From assembly GCF_033958435.1 (NCBI RefSeq), contig NC_134137.1, forward strand, positions 175,969,501-176,033,500: a stretch of DNA of 64,000 bases, written 5' to 3'. The position numbers were made by a program, and so were the translations under genes. Below the pieces are notes generated by a model that saw only the letters and a list, made by a program, of their open reading frames with translations, did no database searches and had not been told where the DNA came from. Below are positions 12,016-23,731 of the stretch, piece after piece (the stretch's first letter is position 1; every line of letters starts with the position of its first letter). The stretch comes from Carettochelys insculpta. Its lineage: Eukaryota; Chordata; Testudines; Carettochelyidae.

Positions 12016-13003
12016 CATTTACCTCTCTCCATTCTGAAAATTGACCATTTATTTTTATCCTGTTTCCTGATTACTGAACCTTCCCTCTTATCCCATAAGT
12101 TTATTTTACTTAACAGCCTGTGGTGAGTCTCTCTGGCAAAGGCTTTTTGAAAATCTAAGTATAGCATGTCCACTGTATCGTCTTTGTCCACCTGCTTGTT
12201 GACCCGCTCAGAGAATTCTACAGGTTGAACATCTGTAGTCCAGCACTGTGCTGTCTGGCAACATCCATAATCCAGCATGATTTTAGTTAGCCCGATCACC
12301 ACTTATCATGAGTGTGGCCAAGTTTCCTGTGGTCCCATAAAGTTTGTTTCCAGCCACCAGTCCTGGCTCTCAGTGTTCTGTGCTGTTATTTAGCTGTAAT
12401 TTATCCCTAAAATGTCTTCTAAGAGTCCAGTAAGCAGTGGAGTATTGGCAATGCTGCTAGACAATATTGACCTCCATGGTGGGGCAAACTCTGTCATTCA
12501 GCACCAGTCAGGTCCCAAGGGTGATGGATCAGAGAGGTTCAACCTGTAGTAGACTTGTGAGGCATGATTTTCTTTTTCCTTTACAAAAGCTGTGTTGACT
12601 TTTGCCCAAGAAATTTTTGTTTATCTTTGTGTCTGATAATTCTGTTCTTTAATATTGCTTTAACCAATTTGCCTGGCACTGAAGCTAGGCCTACTGGGGT
12701 GTGATTGCCTGGATCGCCTTGGGAGTACTTTGGAAAATTTGCATCACATTAGCTAACCTCCATTCATTTGATACAGTCAGAAGCAGATTTAAATTATAAG
12801 TTACAAAACACAGTGAGTAGTTCCGTCATTACACATTTGGGCTCCTTTATAACTCTTGGCTGAACACCATCTGGTCCTGGTGGGTTATTATTTCTTAGTT
12901 TATCAGTTTGCTCCCACATCTCAATCTGGGACAGTTTCATACATTTGTCACCTAAAAAGAATGGCTCATATTTGGGAATCTCCCTGATGACATCTTCAGC
13001 CAT
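12016..13003 (-). pseudogene. CR1 ORF2 reverse-transcriptase remnant
   Basis: Minus-strand translation shows CR1-specific blocks. Upstream (12794-13003) are EIPKYEPFFLGDKC and NNNPPGPDGVQPRV, the start of the CR1 RT. Further on (about 12100-12220) comes NKQVDKDDTVDM followed by YLDFQKAF, RT motif A with its catalytic Asp. The Tigger-like insertion at 12221-12546 separates the two parts, and the reading frames are otherwise interrupted. The polymerase would have copied CR1 RNA at the target site; this copy cannot be active. Confidence 0.82.
12221..12546. mobile_element. Tigger-like MITE, 326 bp
   Basis: Bounded by CAGGTTGAAC and GTTCAACCTG and flanked by TA on both sides (12219-12220, 12547-12548). 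Its interior is homologous, in reverse orientation, to the element at 18237-18544. It lies inside the CR1 RT region. No coding capacity. Confidence 0.82.
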
Positions 13004-13510
13004 GAAGAGCGATGCAAAGAATTAATTTAGTTTCTCCTTTAGTATCTCAATTGTCCAGTAGCCTCATTGGATGTTTAGCAGGCTTTCTACTTCTCATGTA
13101 CTTAAAGTATTTTTTTATTAGTTTTTGAGTCTTTGGCTAGCCGCCCTTCAAAATCTTTTTTGGCCTTATTATATTTTTATACATCGCTTGCCAGAGTTTA
13201 TGCTCCTTTCTATTTTCCTCAATAGGTTTTAACATCTGTTTCTTAAGGACGCCATTTTTGCCTCTCACTGCTTCTTTTGCTTTGTTGTTTAGCCACAGTG
13301 ACTTTTTTTTTTGGGTCCTTTTACTATGTGCTTTTAACTTAGGAGTATACGTTTACGTTGAACATCCCTTATGGTGTCTTTGAAAGTTTCTATGCAAGTT
13401 GCAGGGACTTCACTTCTGAGGCTGTGCCTTTTTTATTTAACTTCCTCATTTTTGTGTAGTTCCCTTTTCTGAAATTACATGCTACCACAGAAGGCTGCTT
13501 TGGCGTTTTC

Positions 13511-16500
13511 TCTTCTTTATTAAAAATGGAAAGGCACATGTATGAATTTTATACTTGCACTCAATAGTTTAACAGTAACAAAAGGGATTATATAAGACCA
13601 ACCATGGATTTCAGTGGGGAATTCAGTTTTAAATATGAGGCACAATCTGGCCATAAAATAATACTCTACATTTTGATCCATCATTGCAAGAGCTGAAAAC
13701 CCTTTGAAATGCTGTGATAATTCATACATACAAAAATAGCCAAGTGATCTTGATGAGAAAAATAAGTTAATTCCCCCTTATAAGGGGTGGAGAGATAAAT
13801 AAAGAAAGCAACAAGGTTAATCATTATTGCCAAACTTGAACATTCAAAAATCACAAGTTAGGCCTCAAGATACATTAGATAAATGTAAGTCATGAGTTCT
13901 GTGGGGTGGAGGGACAAGTTCATTTTGTTTTATTTTTATTTGGCTTCTGAACCTTTTGATGCACTTGCACAGAGAAGCTGGAAAAGGCAAATTAATCAAA
14001 AGGTTTATGTGATGGAGTGGAATACCATTAAGGACAATACAGAATAGCTGTCAGCTCATTCTGCCAGGTGGCATGGCCCTTTGAAAGACCCAATAAAGGA
14101 GCTCAGGGATAGAGATGAAGTGGTTCCAGGAATCAGCAGTCGTTAGGGGAAAGAGAGGCTATGGAAAGTGACAGATTTGTGTGGAATTGGAAGGGGTCTT
14201 GAAGGAACTAAAGTAAAATTTAAAAAACCAAACAATCCCTGCACCAAGGCTCCTGAACACAAGGCTCTAGGGGTGAGGGCTAGAAACATGTAAAAAGTGA
14301 AAGCAAAATTTCTCATGCAATGTCTTGTATCTAGCAATTGGAGGTTTGATATTGGAAGACAAGATACAGTCACAAGAGTCAGCAACACTGTATACGCAAC
14401 CTAATCTGGGTGTCAGGAAATCAGTACTGTATTTGCTTGTTCCCCCCTTCCCTCTGCAACACACACACACTGCTGTAATACTGAAATGGAAGAGTCCCCC
14501 GTCCATATGTCAGTACTTGCAACTCTAAGGGCTTTCCTATGTGGGAAGCTTTGCTGTCGAGTTCCACACGCTATGCAGGCAGGGATGGAGTCGTCCTCCA
14601 TCAATGCATATCACGGCGTGTACGTGGCAGTGGTTTGCTGTCAACTGATGATGTAGTGCTCTCAGAAGATATCCCTTATTCCTTGCATTGCAGCTGAGCA
14701 ATGTACAGTCTGGGATTTTCATGCTGAGGGTTGTGGGATGCATAGTAGAAGCTAGACCAGGTGTTCGTTTGTTTTAAATCCCATGATTTTTTTGTCTCTG
14801 CCCTGTACTTTCTTTATGAGTTGGCCAATGCTATTTTTGAATTCCTGTCAGTCCCTGGAGAGCAGAGCTGAAAGTAAATACCAAGATTTATAGATATGCC
14901 AGGTCGTGGGCAAGACACCGAGGGCAGGGGGAAGGGGAGGGGCGCAGCTCCGGGTCTCTAGAAGGGGCTGGGCCTCAGGCAGAAGGGGTGGGGCTGGGAA
15001 CCAGACTCCCGCAGACTGCCCTTCCTGGCCTCTGCTGCTGCAGTGTTCAGGAACCTCAGGGCTGTGTTGCTGGCAGACAGAACCCCTGGGGCTCTTGTGA
15101 CAGTTTGAAGGACTTGGGGTTCCTGGCCACTGCTCTGGCTGCCATTCTTATGGCAGCAGTGGCCAGGAGCCCTGGGCCTTCTTAAATGATTGGGTCCTGG
15201 GGCAGCTGCCCCTTTTGCTCCTCCCTTCATCAGTGGCCCAGCTGGCATCGATGTGGGGAGGTGAGAGGGGGCAAAAGAGATCGCAATGTCAAAGCATTGC
15301 CACAGCAATGCTTTACTTTTGGCCAGGTACGGGCTGCTACTAACAGTCGCTTCTTTCTAATATGCCTTACCAACCCACTTTCACCTCTGATGTGGGCCCA
15401 GCAATGTTCTGTGGCATTATGCAGAGACCCTCACCTATGCAGAGTTTGCTTTGGCTGTGTTTCAGCACTCAAAGCTGGATGAGTTCTGCTGGGGTCTTTA
15501 CCTGCTGTCCCACAGAGCAGATGATGTGGTAGCAGCAGTTTCTCCAGCAGCAGTGGAAACCGGACAGGGTGAAGAATGTACTGAGCACCTCATAGAAGAG
15601 GACCGCTTCCAGGAGCAGCTTCATAGGGTGTGGTGCCATTTCTGGGCTTGGGGAAGCAGCACAGGTAGGTGGAAAAGGGTTGTTCTGAAGACCAGACATG
15701 GCCAGCAGTGGTGAGGGAATTTCATGATGTGGAAAGAAACGTTCCTGGAGATAGGCGTTGTGCTGGCCCTAGAGCTACAGTGGTAATGTAACAATATGTA
15801 GTGCCATAGACTCCTGGGGAAGCAGGTAGCAATAGCATTTGGAATTGACCATCCACAAAAGCTGGTGATCCATAGTGAACCAATGTCACGTAGAAAGACA
15901 AATTGTTGCAGCTATTGTCATGCACTATGGTTGCACTGGGTTATAAATCTTGGTAATCCTCAGATTAGTTGGTTTTGCATGCATAGGTTTCCCAGATTAT
16001 ATTAACCCAAATGGCAAAGCAAAGTGGAAGTCAGACATTTTCTTAAACTTATATATACATTTGTTGCTTTGCTTACATTACAGAAGGAAAGGTCAAAGAG
16101 ATCCACATTCCCTAGGAGCAGAAGGTGGTGAGGTCTGTGATGGTCCATAGTTCTTGATGGGGTAGTTCATTCCACAGTCATTGTCTGATCCCCACCAAAA
16201 AGCTATTTGCTGAAGGAGATAACGTTATCTCCACTTCCTCCATTGTTTCTGTTTCACACACACCTCTCTGTCTCTTGATTCCATGCAGGATCAAAAACAG
16301 CAATGGAGAAACATCAAGAAAATTCACTTGTGGCATTTCTTGGCATGGCCAGGAGTTTTGGAACTCTCCTATGGAAGCTTCTGAGGTTTCCGGCCTTGTT
16401 CTGCAAACTCATATGGTGCAGACTCTTTGGCTAAGGATGAGATAATCATCTGAGCTTTTGGATATTTGTCCAAACAACACTTGAACCCTGAGCCTTTTTG

Positions 16501-18236
16501 GGTTTGCCCATCAGTAGCTAATTATTACCAGAATTTGTGTTAAAATTTTAGAGGTAGGTAAATAATGAATGCCATTCAGAAACAAAGAACCCAAACAAAA
16601 GCCTTGAAATTAACCCTTTGATGGTGGTTCTGTGTTTCAAAATGGATATTCTTTGCAATTGTGTGCCTGCAAATGTGTTTTCATGAAAATAATGACATAA
16701 TATCACTTCTCTACAGTAGATCAGGAAAATGTTGATTATTCATATTTATGAAATAGCTAGGAGCCCTGGACACGAGCTAAGACTGTTGTGCTAGATGCTA
16801 TACAAACACAGAACAAAAGACAGTCCCTGTCCCTAGGAGCTTCCATGATTGAATAAATGGAAACTTGGCAACTATAGAGGCAACAGACCATAGTCTGATC
16901 ACTCATACCTTTGTATACCAGAACTGATGCCATGAAGTTGATGGAGTCATTCTGGCACACAACCAACCTAAAATCACAACCCCGACCCGTATTTCTGAAG
17001 CTGCAGCTGCATCATCATTAGTTTCCCATTCCATATTGTGGCAGAGTCACAAAAAGGTGGGAGTCTTCTTGTTCTGAACACTGAACAAACATACAGAAGA
17101 TGACAGTCCCTGACTACAAGAGAGCAATGTCTACATGATAATACATAACAGGTGGATCAGAAAAACCAGGGAGCAAAGGATGATGAGCTATAGAAAGAAA
17201 AGGATATGAAGCAGCCAGCAACAGTCTAAAATCATTAAAATAATGATTGAAGACACTAAAAGTGGGACTTTCAGTACAACTAATTGTCATGAGGATCGCT
17301 TCTAAAAAATTTAGAGGTTTTTCCAAACTCAGTATATTATTTAATTAATGAAAACATTACTAGTGATGTGTGGCTTAGCTGCTATTTACTACCTTGATGG
17401 TGACGTTAGAGTTTAACACAACAACGGCTTGGCGCACAGAGAACAGTTTCCACCCACACGATAAATATTGATCCCAGTGATAAAGAAGAACAAACACTCT
17501 GATGGCACCATATGAAAGAAAATGACTTGATATGGTAGGTTTGTTTTCACTGTGTAGTAAAAGAAAGTTAGTCTTTCAACTAAGAACAGGGAAGGGCAAA
17601 GGATAGCTTATCAACACATGCTTTATGAGATAAGTGCTCTGACTTCAAACTTGATAGACACGTTGGCTGTGCACAAAAGCAAATAAATGTCAGGGGCAAA
17701 ATCCTGGCCACGCTAAAACCAGTGGGTGTTGGACAGTAAGCATTGCTTAAATCCTTCCCCTTTTAATAAAGCTCTTAAGAATGTACGTACATGCTTTGTT
17801 GAGTCAGGGCCTTTGTTTAAATTAACCCAAACTTTTACTGAACTGAAAACTTTTTATTGAAAGTGAATTGTTAGCGTGTATTTGATATTTCATGGTTTTT
17901 TTTTGACTAGTTCTATTCATCTGGGTGTTGATCTGGCAGCCTGCAATGGGCTGTCCCTGTATCTGTGCAGCCCCACGCTGACCTCAGTAGGAGTCTGTGT
18001 GGATGCAAGTGTGTCCACCTGCTTGGATCAGATTGCAGGGTCTGGGTCATAAGGCACATCTAAGCTCTCAGAAGGGGCTTGATAAAAATGTCTATTTACA
18101 CCCCAGGGAAGAAGTGAATTTATATACTTGTGTACATTTTGTTGCAGCAAAAACTTCCATTTTAGGTCATGTGTAACACCCTTGAAGCACAAACCCCATT
18201 CCCTGCTCTTTCCCTCCCAGCTGCTGTTTCTTAACA
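13511..18236. other. Unassigned sequence with one GC-rich patch
   Basis: No exon or RNA gene recognised. A GC-rich patch at about 14890-15260 has overlapping open frames on both strands and resembles repeat-derived sequence more than a CpG-island promoter. A short CA run lies near 14458-14470. The rest is AT-rich and unremarkable. Confidence 0.55.
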
Positions 18237-18544
18237 CAGGTTGAACGTCTGTCGTCCGGCACCCTTGGGACCTGACCGATGCCAGATGAGAGAATTTGTT
18301 GGACAGGAGCTCAATATTGTCGAGCAGCATTACCAACATTTCCACTGCTTTCTGGGCTCTTAGAAGATATTTTGGAATAAATTACAGCTAAATAACAGCA
18401 CAGAACACTGAGAGCCAGAGGAGGTGGTTGTAAACAAACTTTATGGGACCATGGGAAACTTGGCAGTCACCTGGCTAACTAAAATCATGCCTGATTATGG
18501 ACTTTGCCAGATGACTGAGTTCCAGATTAGAGAGGTTCAACCTG
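18237..18544. mobile_element. Tigger-like MITE, 308 bp
   Basis: Same family as 12221-12546 in the opposite orientation, with ends CAGGTTGAAC and GTTCAACCTG. The right flank is TA (18545-18546); the left flank is CA, one transition from TA. It is the third copy of these ends in the window. Confidence 0.8.
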
Positions 18545-19248
18545 TAGTAGCTTTGTTGCTCTTCTGAGAGCTTTCCAGTGCTCTTCCAGCCAATGAAGCT
18601 TAGGACCAGACTTTCAGAAGACAGGGACATGTGCGTGTAGAAATCATGAGAATAAATTTGTGCACTTTTGCATCTTAAAAAAAAACAAGCAGTTAGATGA
18701 GTAAATTAATATGTAAATACCAATGTTATGTTCATATGAATTGTGCAAGTTTTGTGTAACTCTGTAACTTGCATAATCAGTTGTAGTTCCACAAGCAAAT
18801 GTGACCACACAATGTGTATTTTCTGACACAGAGCACTTCATAAGGGATATATAAAAGTAATTGTACAAGAAATCCTATTTGTTTTCTGATGCTTTGTATA
18901 ATGTTCTTTATGAGGAATGAATAATTTTAGGGGTTGATACAGGCAACTTCAGTGAAAGCATTTGCATTGCAAACTTGTACAACAAATTACTTTACCCTTC
19001 AATGTTTCTAAGGCTATAGAAAGGTTGAAATTCCACCCTGAAGATTTCATTTATACCCTCAGCTCATTTAGGGAAACATTTCACCAGCCTCTTAACATTA
19101 ATCTTGAAATTAATAATAGGTACATTCAAAAGTTTAGTTATTGATAGTGTTGTAAGAATATGGTTGCTACTGTACCTTGACCAATATAAACTATATAATA
19201 ACTTGGAAATAATTATGTTAATTCATCTATAGAAATGAAAAATCTGTG

Positions 19249-20426
19249 CACCTATCCCTCGATTTACAAGCTTTCAGTTTATGAATTTTTGCTACAACAA
19301 ATGATGTAAATTTATACCCATTTTTCAATTTATGAACATATTTTTGCTACTAGGAAGAACCAACTTTCACTCAAGCATCTGCTTTATAAGTAATGAATAC
19401 GGAAGAATACAGCGGTACCCAGCTGCAGCTGGTGATGAGGTATCTTGTATCTGCATTGGATCGAGAAGATAAACCAACAATTAAGCAGTTGTGGAAGAAC
19501 TACAATGTCAAGATGGCTATAGAAAATATCACAACTGCATGGAATAAAATTACTCAAAGTATCCTGAATGGTGTTTGGAAAAAGCTACTGTCAAATAGAT
19601 TCATAATTTCCATGGTTTTGATGGTGAAGTGAAAGACATTCAAATTCTTTTGTGCAACTGGCAACTCAAGCAGGATTCAATGAGGTAGACACAAGTGACG
19701 TTTAAGACCTATTATCGTCAGACAGTGAAGAACTGACTAATGAAGAATTAATTCAGCTGGATGCAGAAAGGTTAGAAGAAAAGGAGGAAGAACTTGATGA
19801 ACCGCAAAAAGTGCTGGATGCTAAAACACTCAAAATTCTTCATTGCATTGGAGGCAGCTACACAAATTCTCCACGACAGCAACCCAAACTTAGAACAGAG
19901 TTCAGCATGCAAGCGACAAATTCATGAAGCTGTTCAATGCTATCAGGAGTTGTGTGACATGAAAAAGAGATTTGCAGTTCAAACTTCAGTTCTATCATTT
20001 TTTCAGCCCTCAACCTCATCCTCTCCTCCTACACCCTCAGCTGATCCTCAACCCACAATCTCAAAAGCTGAAGATGAAACCCCTACTAAGGAGGTTGAAC
20101 TCACTACCAAGCTGTTTCCAATGACGACACAGATGATCCCACTGAACTCATGCCAACGCCACCTTCTCCACTACTATCTAAGAACTGACTAGTGGTAATA
20201 AATGTAATAAAAAACAAAGTACTACTGTTCTTATTTTTATGATTGTATAGTATTGTAACATATTTGGGAAAAATACTGGGGGTTTTTTTTTGGGAGTTGG
20301 GAACCAGTCAAAATTTTTTTTAAACACACACTGAAATTAATAGGAATTTCATTTTCATTTTATGAATCTTCACCTTATAAACAGTTTTCATGGAACAAAT
20401 TATGTTCCTAAATCAAGGGATAGGTG
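19249..20426 (+). mobile_element. Internally deleted Tigger/pogo transposon
   Basis: 1178-bp element with inverted ends CACCTATCCCTCGATTTA and TAAATCAAGGGATAGGTG, which match with one mismatch. The right flank is TA (20427-20428) and the left is TG, a probable decayed TA. The interior encodes only the C-terminal part of a Tigger transposase, so the region for the DNA-binding and DDE domains has been lost by internal deletion. It could have been moved only in trans. Confidence 0.82.
19393..20192 (+). pseudogene. Tigger/pogo transposase C-terminal remnant
   Basis: Two frames show the tail of a Tigger-type transposase. The first (19393-19632) has EDKPTIKQLWKNYNVK, AIENITTAWNKI and LNGVWKKLL, the conserved block that follows the DDE core. 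The second (about 19690-20080), after frame changes, has the acidic SDSEELTNEELIQL-type segment, then FIALEAATQILHDSNPNLE and a Ser/Pro-rich tail. The N-terminal CENP-B-like DNA-binding domain and the DDE catalytic residues are not present between the left end and this block. Complete relatives are around 500 residues; fewer than half are represented. Not functional as an enzyme. Confidence 0.8.
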
Positions 20427-20639
20427 TACGTATGTTGGCTTTGGAGTATGAAAATATTTTTGGTTGCAAACAAATTTGTTAGCTGATTTGCTGATACATT
20501 GTAAATAGAAGCAGCCTTTAAAAGTTCATGGTCAGTGGAGCTATGGCATTTGTACCAGCTGAGGGACCAGCTTATGCTTCTGGCAAAACTGAGACTAGAT
20601 GATTGCTCCAATTAACCTTGTGACAGAGACATTATCAAG

Positions 20640-21087
20640 GCTTATTGGCAGCAATACACACCGAGAATGCAGCGTGGGGAGACAAAAAAAAGGACTCTCT
20701 GGCTATGTTGACAAAACCCAGGGAGCATCCAGATTCCCAAGGTGTTCTGTTGACAGTAAATTGACAGAATGCAGCACTTGTTGACAGTCTAATTCCATTC
20801 CCCACAAGGCACAACGCCTGTTGACAGAGATCTGTGGACTGAAAGCTGCTCTGGACATTCCGGGGCCCCTCCGTCAACAGACCAACCAGGTTTTGGGACA
20901 CGGGTCAACCCTGTCTGCTGTGCTTCCAGCTGGCTGTTTTGTCGAGAGAGCAGCTTGGCAGTCTGGCTGCTTTCTGTTGACAGAGCAGATAGCTGTTGTG
21001 ATCTGCTTGGCAGTTTGATTGTGATCTGTTGACAGAAGATATCTTCTGACAAAGACTTCTGTTGACAAATGTAATCTAGACACAGCC
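20640..21087. mobile_element. Harbinger-type MITE with GTTGACAG core repeats
   Basis: The right end TCTAGACACAGCC is the complement of the GGCTRYGTCTA-type terminus. The interior has many GTTGACAG/CTGTTGAC motifs, as in the elements at 33185 and 54678. The left end is unclear (around 20639) and may be diverged or truncated, so the boundary is approximate. Confidence 0.6.
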
Positions 21088-21549
21088 TTCATGTGTTCTA
21101 TTGGAAAAGTAATCTATGAAGAAAAGGGTGGCCAGATACACTTGAAAATAATTGTATGTGGAGACCTCTTACGCACAATGAGCCAAATGCTGGCCTTCAG
21201 TAATGCAGCATGAGTGCAGTACTTACGTTGCCTTATCTCCAAAGGGGCTGGTGTGGCAGGGAGGCGGAGCATTGTCTGGCCATTCCTGGTGGAGTGGAGT
21301 GGAGCTGTGGGAAGCATATAAAAATGAGCCCTTCAGCCTTTCCCTTCCACTCTTCCCAATAATCCTCTGTGCATCCTACATCTCTTTCTCTCCCTGCCGA
21401 GAGAGAGTTGGTTCTAAGGGAATGGCAGCCATCCCACTTAATTTACCCTGTCCAGAGGACAACCCCCCTTTTTTTCTTTGCTCTCACTTTTTGCCTCCCT
21501 CCTCCTTCCTTCCCCACTCCCTGCTTTATATTTACCTTGTTTGCTCATT

Positions 21550-21695
21550 TCTGCTCCAGAATCTGAAGAAGTGAGTCTTACCCATAAAAGCTTATAAATA
21601 AAATCGTTAGTCTTTAAGGTACTACAAGACTGCTTGGTTTTTTTCCCCCATTTGTTTTGGTGAAGCTACAGACTAACATAGCTACCCCTCTGAGA
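21550..21695 (+). mobile_element. Hammerhead-bearing short retroelement fragment
   Basis: Read on the plus strand: CTGAAGAAGTGAGTC (21563 on), CCCATAAAAGCTTAT, then the GTTAGTCTTTAAGG arm and the GCTACCCCTCTGAG end. It has the same layout as the element at 36501-36726 but only one arm. CTGAAGA is an intact hammerhead-type box; the expected GAAA is AAAA here. Confidence 0.7.
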
Positions 21696-22760
21696 CTCCA
21701 CAGTATAGTTAAAATCTTTCTGTAGTACTTGTGAAACCTGTGTAATGGAGGAGGTGGTGGTATTTGTTTTTTACTGTTTTGAAGCTGTCAGACACATGTA
21801 AAGGTGTATGACTAACACCATGTATGACTGAGATCTGAAGTGGCCAAGCCCCCTCCCAGCAGCAAGGGAGATACTGCATCCCACACAGTGTTTCAGTCAT
21901 CACCTAAAGGGCACTACTAGTATTTTGTCCCATAAGGATGAGACACGCATGATGTCAAGCCCACCATCTGTCTTACAGCTTGTTGAAATATGTGCTCTTT
22001 CTCTGCTCTGCCATTTCTTGTAAACCAGTTGAATGGCAACTCCAGGTTTTTCTTTAATTGGTTAGCAATGTCACCTTCCCCTTTCAGGAAGGACAAAAAA
22101 AATCAACAAAGCATTGTTAAAATGCACATTACATTTGTAGTTTTAAAAAAAAACAAATGTCTAGTACAGTCATGATGAACACTGTGAATGCAGCTCTGAT
22201 GCATTGTCAAACTCTGGTTTTGGATCTCTCATTAGATCAGCAGGAATCTTCGGTTAAGCAGAATGCTTCTTTCCCAAAAGGTGAAGTAAGATTTGGAATG
22301 GTACCACAAATATAGTTATGATGATATCCTAAGTGTCCAACACAGCAGAAAATTATGAGTTACCCTGTACCAAAGGAGCTTAGAGGTACAAAGCCTTATT
22401 AGTAATTTGAGCGATAGTGATTAGCCACTGAGTAACATCTGGTAAGCATATTTCTCAGTCCATGTGAGCATGATGTTCCATAATATACGTTACAAAATTA
22501 TAGAAGCTTTGCACTTACATTTCTCCACAGTTAGCTTAGAAAGAGAGAGAGAGAGTGAGTGAAAGCCTCCACACTTAAACATAACCCTCTTTGAAAAATC
22601 AGACTCTGTATAGGTGAGGGAGGGACCTGACCTTTCTCTCCACAATAGATCTTTCCATTTTGTCCCTCTTCATCTGACAATGCAGAGGCTCACAAAATTA
22701 GCTCTTAGGGATAGATGGGATTAAAACAATGTTCCAGCTATTACCCTCTTTACAGTGGTG

Positions 22761-22816
22761 GGCTACGTCTACACGTGAAGCCTACTTCGAAGTAGTGTGC
22801 ACGTGTAGACACGGCT
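22761..22816. mobile_element. Minimal 56-bp Harbinger-type palindrome
   Basis: Two termini, GGCTACGTCTACACG and CGTGTAGACACGGCT, are joined almost directly around the perfect palindrome CTACTTCGAAGTAG. GTG flanks both sides (22758-22760, 22817-22819). It behaves as a complete MITE reduced to its ends. Confidence 0.75.
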
Positions 22817-23329
22817 GTGATGTGCAGGACAGCTGACAGCCTTTGTGGGCTCCATGACAAGGTGTGTGTGGGGGACAGGGGAAGCTGTCTCCACACTCCT
22901 GAAAGGGGTGGGGCCAAGGGCAGCTGGCCCTCAACATCCCCCACCCCCCAGTCTGTAACACTGCCTGGAGCATGTGATGTGGTGCTCTAGCAGGGATTTA
23001 ATGGGTTGGGGCTCTAGTCACAGTCACTGCAGTGCTGGGACCCAGGGCAATTCCCACATTTCCACTCCCTCCTTCCCCATCGACCGGCTTGGTGAGGAGT
23101 TGCGGGTGAGAACAAGCAGATGGGCTGCTATTGACTACATGGGGCAGGAGAGGCCATCAGCAGCCTGAGATGAAATAAACAGTTGTACTTATTCTTGAAT
23201 AGGAGGTGGTCATTAAAGAAAACCAATACTCACAAACAGGTTCCCACACAACTTGAGTTCCAGATCTCTCTCTCTAGTTTGCCAGGTTTGTAACCTATCT
23301 GGAACTCTAAAGTAGCATACAAACACCTA

Positions 23330-23728
23330 GGCCGTGTCTACACTAGCCAAAAACTTCAAAATTGCCATGCAAATGACCATTTTGAAGTTTACTAACGAAG
23401 CACTGAAATACATATTCAGCACCTCATTAGCATGCGGGCAGCCACGGCACTTCGAAATTGATGCAGCTCGCTGCCATGTGGCTCGTCCAGATGGGGCTCC
23501 TTTTCAAAAGGACCCCACCTACTTCGAAGTCCCCTTATTCCTATGAGCAGTTGGGAATAAGGGGACTTCGAAGTAGCTGGGGTTCTTTCGAAAAGGAGCC
23601 CCATCTGCACAAGCCACGTCAATTTCGAAGTGCCACGGCTGCCCGCATGCTAATGAGGCACTGAATATGCATTTCAGCACTTCATTTGCATGGCCATTTC
23701 AAAGTTTTTGGCTAGCGTAGACACGGCC
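23330..23728. mobile_element. Palindromic Harbinger-type MITE, 399 bp
   Basis: Ends GGCCGTGTCTACACTAGCC and the matching right terminus GTAGACACGGCC. CTA is duplicated on both sides (23327-23329, 23729-23731). The whole element is a long imperfect palindrome pivoting near 23530, with TTCGAA motifs on each arm. It belongs with the elements at 42784 and 43836. Confidence 0.88.
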
Positions 23729-23731
23729 CTA

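Larger units (their letters stand above)
9297..13510 (-). mobile_element. Antisense CR1 LINE carrying four later insertions
   Basis: A CR1 retrotransposon read on the minus strand. Its 3' region is at 9297-9436 (the GGGTCAGACC...GTCCAT block). Its body runs through 10883-11535, 12016-12220 and 12547-13510. Translation of the minus strand gives typical CR1 ORF2 blocks. The host CR1 is split by a GC-rich repeat block (about 9437-10150), a Harbinger derivative (10172-10882) and two Tigger-like elements (11536-12015, 12221-12546). The CR1 text resumes in register on the far side of each of the last three, so the CR1 is the oldest layer here. It carries many stops and indels. Confidence 0.88.

Noticed and set aside
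14890..15260. GC-rich patch considered as a CpG-island promoter
   Set aside because: Few CpGs relative to C and G content and no adjacent exon; similar phrases recur in other GC-rich repeat patches of the window.
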